A DNA stretch of 7,933 nucleotides from Candidatus Omnitrophota bacterium (GTDB lineage Bacteria > Omnitrophota > Gorgyraeia > Gygaellales > Profunditerraquicolaceae). Location of the stretch: contig JAGUUJ010000027.1 in assembly GCA_020063525.1 (NCBI GenBank), forward strand, positions 1-7,933, given 5' to 3'. Positions 5,638-7,933 of the stretch are shown piece after piece (within the stretch, counting starts at the first letter, position 1; every line of letters begins with the position of its first letter). Both the position numbers and the translations under genes were made by a program. Below the pieces are notes generated by a model. It searched no databases. It was not told the origin of the DNA and saw only the letters and a program-made list of their open reading frames with translations.

Positions 5638-5772
5638 AGCCGATAAAGGTGTTTTACTTTCATCACCTCTATCTCTTGGCAGCCCAGCCACCATATCCGC
5701 CGAAACATCCCTTGCGGATTTAGGTCTGTGGCTTTGCGTCCCTATCTTTCGATAGGTTTACCTTTATCGGCT
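5638..5772. repeat. 13-bp perfect inverted repeat enclosing the riboswitch aptamer
   Basis: AGCCGATAAAGGT at 5638-5650 and its exact complement ACCTTTATCGGCT at 5760-5772 flank the aptamer. In the minus-strand transcript the 5' arm begins at about the predicted transcription start. The 3' arm lies about 30 nt beyond the aptamer's conserved 3' end. The innermost pairs would include the nucleotide equivalent to Vc2 G20 (5761), so full pairing and ligand binding should compete. The 3' arm can instead pair locally through AGGTG (5663-5667) with CACCT (5646-5650). Confidence 0.9.
5675..5772 (-). promoter_or_regulatory. Cyclic-di-GMP-I (GEMM-I) riboswitch aptamer
   Basis: On the minus strand the GEMM-I hallmarks appear in order. 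They are GGTAAACC; a 6-bp hairpin closed by a GAAA tetraloop (CCTATC-GAAA-GATAGG, 5741-5756); the invariant GACGCAAAGCC (5730-5740); and a second helix with the tetraloop receptor halves CCTAA (5720-5724) and TATGG (5691-5695) flanking stem ATCCGC/GCGGAT. GGTGGCTGGGCTGCC (5678-5692) follows. Aligned by eye to the Vibrio Vc2 aptamer, the ligand-contacting bases are conserved: G20 (5761), the stacking A47 (5734) and C92 (5679). G rather than A at position 20 favours c-di-GMP over 3',3'-cGAMP; this specificity is inference. It lies just downstream of a good promoter and upstream of a terminator, so transcription attenuation of the downstream operon is the likely mode. Whether ligand turns it on or off is not decidable here. 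Confidence 0.93.
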
Positions 5773-5779
5773 AATACTA

Positions 5780-5808
5780 AGTATACAACAAAATTACCTA
5801 CTTTTCAA
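5780..5808 (-). promoter_or_regulatory. Sigma70-type promoter of the riboswitch-controlled operon
   Basis: On the minus strand: -35 TTGAAA (5803-5808, five of six consensus bases), a 17-bp spacer, and -10 TATACT (5780-5785, five of six). Predicted transcription start is about 5772-5775, exactly where the riboswitch's outer inverted repeat begins, which supports both calls. Confidence 0.85.
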
Positions 5809-5809
5809 G

Positions 5810-5858
5810 TTTAGGTCAGGATCAGGAGTCTCTAACCTAAAAATTAGGAGTTTTTTTT
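5810..5858 (+). terminator. Plus-strand terminator-like structure with alternative pairing
   Basis: On the plus strand CCTAA (5836-5840), a 3-nt loop, TTAGG (5844-5848), AG and eight T (5851-5858) form a short terminator-like hairpin. The upstream segment TTTAGGT (5810-5816) pairs perfectly with ACCTAAA (5835-5841) and would prevent that hairpin, an attenuator-like layout. The stem is short and AT-rich, and no plus-strand gene is visible upstream. If functional, it would end an antisense or small RNA running opposite the riboswitch leader. The rest of 5859-5961 shows only two copies of CCAGAGAC (5861-5868 and 5942-5949) and nothing gene-like. Confidence 0.35.
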
Positions 5859-5961
5859 ACCCAGAGACTTCAATAAGTTTTGGTTTAATCAATATATACC
5901 CTGGGCACGCGGCTGCCTAAGCCACAAACAATTTCAAATAACCAGAGACACTTTGGATTAT

Positions 5962-6402
5962 TCACGGCCGGGAAACATCCAACCGATAGGAAGGGCTGGT
6001 CATATAAATGCCCACGTTAGCGGTGGTTGCCTTTAGCTTATTTATCTCTGCTCTTAGAGTATCTATCTCTTTTAAGAGCTCCTGGATAGCCCTGGTTAAT
6101 ATTGCCTCGTAACCACTGGAGTTATACAATAGATACCCGTCTTCTCCTTCTGAGATAAACTCAGGAAAGACCTTTTTCATCTCTTGAGCCAGGAAACCAT
6201 ATCTTATACTCTTATCAGTTGTCTTAACTTTCTGCTGGCCTGGCTTATTCCAGGTATATCTAATAGGCTTTAAGGCTTTGATTTTCTCCAAAACCGGCTC
6301 AACCTCTCCTAAGACATTTTTTAATCTGGCATCAGACCATCCTTGCGCTTGCACGCTGATTGCCAGTAATAAGAATAACCCTAAAAACCAATATCTTCTC
6401 AT
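5962..6402 (-). CDS. Secreted Peptidase_S74 (endosialidase-type) intramolecular chaperone domain protein
   Basis: This 146-residue protein has a signal peptide (MRRYWFLGLFLLLAISVQA, likely cut after Ala19) followed almost at once by the S74 chaperone domain. Motifs: SDARLK (23-28) with the self-cleavage Ser23, then IKALKPIRYTW (41-51), RYGFLAQEMKKVFPEF (67-82), and an amphipathic helix AILTRAIQELLKEIDTLRAEINKLK (100-124) typical of the trimeric C-terminal coil. In tail spikes, tail fibres and surface fibres this domain trimerises the protein and then cuts itself off before Ser. Here only three residues would precede the cut. The C-terminal VGIYMTSPSYRLDV (130-143) resembles a short repeat normally found upstream of the chaperone. 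The ATG follows AAAGGAGG by 9 nt. It may act in trans or be a remnant of a larger fibre gene. Confidence 0.87.
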   Translation of the reverse strand: MRRYWFLGLFLLLAISVQAQGWSDARLKNVLGEVEPVLEKIKALKPIRYTWNKPGQQKVKTTDKSIRYGFLAQEMKKVFPEFISEGEDGYLLYNSSGYEAILTRAIQELLKEIDTLRAEINKLKATTANVGIYMTSPSYRLDVSRP

Positions 6403-6429
6403 CTTTACTCGCCTCCTTTCTCTGCATCT

Positions 6430-6467
6430 GAGATTGCTGCATTGTTTAGGATTTTTTCAGCAATCTC
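6430..6467. repeat. 10-bp perfect inverted repeat between divergent genes
   Basis: GAGATTGCTG (6430-6439) and CAGCAATCTC (6458-6467) are exact complements separated by 18 nt. The element is in the 124-bp region between the S74 gene (leftward) and the small membrane protein gene (rightward), 12 bp before a TTGACA -35-like box. It could be a two-half-site operator for a dimeric regulator or a hairpin in the S74 mRNA leader. Confidence 0.7.
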
Positions 6468-6478
6468 GTAATTAAAGC

Positions 6479-6506
6479 TTGACAAACTTCCAAAGAGTGA
6501 TATCCT
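6479..6506 (+). promoter_or_regulatory. Possible promoter of the small membrane protein gene
   Basis: A perfect -35 TTGACA (6479-6484) is followed after 16 bp by TATCCT (6501-6506, four of six). The predicted start near 6513 would leave a leader of only about 14 nt, just enough for the AAGGAG ribosome site. The short leader lowers confidence. Confidence 0.45.
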
Positions 6507-6526
6507 TTAAGCAAAGGAGAAGAAAA

Positions 6527-6793
6527 ATGACTGTAATTTCTATACCGAATATTCTGCGAGAAAAACTTGGAGAAAGCGGCGCTCAAGCTCTGGCAGAACT
6601 TATAAGTAAAGCTGCCGATGAACATGTTGAGCATAGAATCGAAGAAACCAAAACAAGTCTCCAGCTTGAAATTGAAAAAATCCGCACCGAGATCGCCCGT
6701 TCTAAAGCAGAAATTATCCGTTGGACTTTTGCTTTTATTATGGGCCAATTCTGGGCAATCGTGGGCACCCTCTTTATTTTCTTCAAAAAATAA
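6527..6793 (+). CDS. Small coiled-coil protein with one C-terminal membrane segment
   Basis: The start is ATG 6527-6529 because AAGGAG (6514-6519) lies 7 nt upstream. A TTG at 6479 would add 16 residues but coincides with the TTGACA promoter box. The 88-residue product begins MTVISIPNILREKLG, then has a charged, heptad-like helix (about 20-62) and a hydrophobic segment WTFAFIMGQFWAIVGTLFIF (66-85) ending in KK. This is the layout of the small coiled-coil/tail-anchor proteins loosely grouped with DUF1640/CCDC90-like sequences; I am not certain of the family and assign no function. It is the only plus-strand gene in the window, divergent from the S74 gene and convergent with the glycine-rich gene. 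Confidence 0.82.
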   Translation: MTVISIPNILREKLGESGAQALAELISKAADEHVEHRIEETKTSLQLEIEKIRTEIARSKAEIIRWTFAFIMGQFWAIVGTLFIFFKK

Positions 6794-6843
6794 CATTAAG
6801 TCCACCTCTTTGTCAAAAAGCCTGCTTAAATCCCCAACCTAAA

Positions 6844-6871
6844 GGGACATTGTAAAAATAGAACCGTCCCC
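6844..6871. repeat. Small GGGAC...GTCCC inverted element, possibly REP-like or a weak terminator
   Basis: GGGAC (6844-6848) and GTCCC (6866-6870) flank a 17-nt AT-rich spacer between two convergent genes. On the minus strand it reads GGGGACGGTTCTATTTTTAC, a phrase I associate with repetitive extragenic palindromes near IS200-like/RAYT transposases, though I cannot confirm that here. On the minus strand the stem is followed by TTT, so it may help terminate the glycine-rich gene. Confidence 0.3.
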
Positions 6872-6885
6872 ATTATTCGGCTTTG

Positions 6886-7933
6886 TTAATCAAGAATTAT
6901 TATAAATCGGCTGATATCTTCCCCTCCTGCGCTGCTAAAACTCGGCTCAGAACCGCCTGTTGTGTACGTCTTGCTGGTTGTGCCGCCGGTTGCGCCGGAC
7001 GGACTGCCTGTTTGGGTGCCGTCTGGAGTTATGAGTGTTGCGGTTCCGCCGCCGCCAAGTGACCCAGCCGTTCCGGCTGTCAAAGTGACTGAGCCGGCAC
7101 CGACAAAAGAATTGTAGTTTATGTAGCTTAAAACGCCGCCGCCTCCTCCGCCGCCGGTACCACACGGGGCATTTACGCTACCACCTCCAGTTAATTTCAT
7201 ACTGCCGCTAAATGCCATCAATTTTGAAGCATTCATTTCCAAAAGCACGCCTCCGCCGCCCGTACCTGCATCTCTGGCTGAACAGCCGCTCAATCCACTC
7301 AAGGTTATAGACCCACCGGTTGGTATTGCTAAAATACCGGTCTTTACTGAAAGAAACGCGCCGCGAGTTTCTGGATTGCAAAACTGATTATATTCGCCAT
7401 GCCCACCACCACCACCTCCATAACTCTTGCCATGTGTTATCCCACAACCATCCCATGGACAGCCAGCACCACCAGTACCGCTACCCCCACCTCCGCCATA
7501 AGTTCCGGTATTGGTATAAATTGTGCCACAACTGTTAAAATCACCGCCTTTGCCCCCACTGCCTGTGCCCCAATAAGTACCGCCGTCAGTATCTCGCGCG
7601 CCCCCACCAGTGGATGTTATAGTCCCTTGTATATCAAATCTCCTGATGCTGTCAAAATAAGCTATTACATTGTCTCCAGTTACCGTCAGAGTTACTCCAG
7701 AATTGATTTTGATATAGGGATGTCCGTAGGTTCCCGATGTCGAAATAGTCTGGTTTGCTGAAACAATGCACGCTTGGCCTAAAGTGCAACCTGTAATAGC
7801 GGAAGTGGCTGAGCTTGTACCAAAAGTATCTGTAAGGCTGCTTGCGCTGCCTGCGGAAGCATTCCCGTAATAGCAATAGATATCTACATTAGAGCCCAGG
7901 TCATCAGCTACCTCCACCCAGACCGTGGCTAAC
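6886..7933 (-). CDS. Glycine-rich surface protein with DUF2341-like segment, C-terminal fragment
   Basis: The 5' end lies outside the window: the frame is open to the right edge (first full codon at 7930-7932), leaving 348 visible residues. The first about 35 (VWVEVADD...VDIYCYYGNASAGSAS) match the end of DUF2341, whose family signature includes a W-V-x-V start and a YYGN motif. Next comes a beta-rich segment of the 'GVTLTVTGDNVIAYF...FDIQGTITSTGGG' kind (79-111) and then glycine-rich loops (GGGGGSGTGGAG, GGGGGGHGEY). Two related units follow, GTGGGGVLLEMN...SGSMKLTGGG (223-251) and GTGGGGGGGVLSYIN...AGSVTLTAG (258-287). About eleven Cys suggest disulfides and an extracytoplasmic location. 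It ends DISRFIIILD with no visible sorting signal. Function is unknown; probably cell surface or secreted. The many G runs create spurious plus-strand frames that are not genes. Confidence 0.85.
   Translation of the reverse strand, partial: LATVWVEVADDLGSNVDIYCYYGNASAGSASSLTDTFGTSSATSAITGCTLGQACIVSANQTISTSGTYGHPYIKINSGVTLTVTGDNVIAYFDSIRRFDIQGTITSTGGGARDTDGGTYWGTGSGGKGGDFNSCGTIYTNTGTYGGGGGSGTGGAGCPWDGCGITHGKSYGGGGGGHGEYNQFCNPETRGAFLSVKTGILAIPTGGSITLSGLSGCSARDAGTGGGGVLLEMNASKLMAFSGSMKLTGGGSVNAPCGTGGGGGGGVLSYINYNSFVGAGSVTLTAGTAGSLGGGGTATLITPDGTQTGSPSGATGGTTSKTYTTGGSEPSFSSAGGEDISRFIIILD

Noticed and set aside
5675..5772. cGAMP-specific (GEMM-Ib) reading of the riboswitch
   Set aside because: The position equivalent to Vc2 G20 is G, whereas cGAMP-selective members typically carry A; c-di-GMP is the better call.
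5900..5925. GC-rich GGGCACGCGGCTGCC segment as a structured RNA or terminator
   Set aside because: Only 4-bp imperfect pairing and no T-tract; it matches no tRNA or riboswitch pattern I know.
6446..6805. 119-codon minus-strand open frame opposite the small membrane protein gene
   Set aside because: The plus-strand frame has a good ribosome site, a promoter-like box and a sensible coiled-coil/membrane layout. The minus frame has none of these and is a shadow.
7380..7560. G-rich runs as a CRISPR or satellite repeat
   Set aside because: No regular period or identical units; the runs simply encode glycine stretches in frame.
6947..7761. Arg/His/Thr-rich open frames within the glycine-rich gene
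   Set aside because: They arise from reading GGN codon runs in other frames or on the other strand; their composition is not protein-like.

Overview
The window looks like part of the genome of an uncultivated, fairly AT-rich bacterium. The mix is a group-4-type hydrogenase maturation protease, a glycine-rich DUF2341-type surface protein, a Peptidase_S74 chaperone and a cyclic-nucleotide/patatin fusion. This is reminiscent of Omnitrophota or neighbouring lineages, but that placement is inference and no rRNA or marker gene is present.

Positions 1-5810 hold one long minus-strand transcription unit. A strong sigma70-type promoter (TTGAAA, 17 bp, TATACT; 5780-5808) starts a leader of about 265 nt. 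The leader contains a class I cyclic-di-GMP (GEMM-I) riboswitch aptamer (about 5675-5772) followed by an intrinsic terminator (5572-5602). Beyond it, read downstream, lie: a GH1 beta-glycosidase; a three-domain protein joining a cNMP-binding-like domain, a MinD/ParA-like P-loop domain and a patatin-like phospholipase; a small lipoprotein; a MazG-like pyrophosphohydrolase; NAD(P)H-hydrate epimerase; a 77-residue unknown protein; a HycI-type hydrogenase maturation protease; and the first 25 codons of a neurotransmitter:sodium symporter (NSS) family transporter that runs off the left edge. Most neighbours overlap or lie within about 12 bp, and the largest gap is 90 bp.

Positions 5811-5961 are non-coding and hold a plus-strand terminator-like structure. 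Next, on the minus strand (5962-6402), is a secreted, nearly bare Peptidase_S74 intramolecular chaperone domain. A small plus-strand gene (6527-6793) for a coiled-coil protein with one membrane segment is divergent from it, and a perfect 10-bp inverted repeat lies between them. The right end (6886-7933, minus) is the C-terminal part of a glycine-rich surface protein that begins outside the window; the start of what is visible resembles the end of a DUF2341 domain.

The main interest is the combination in the left two thirds: a c-di-GMP riboswitch appears to control an operon led by a glycosidase and a phospholipase fused to two nucleotide-binding folds. Both of those folds have lost hallmark residues. 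The riboswitch call rests on several independent sequence hallmarks. The biological link between c-di-GMP and the operon's products is inference.
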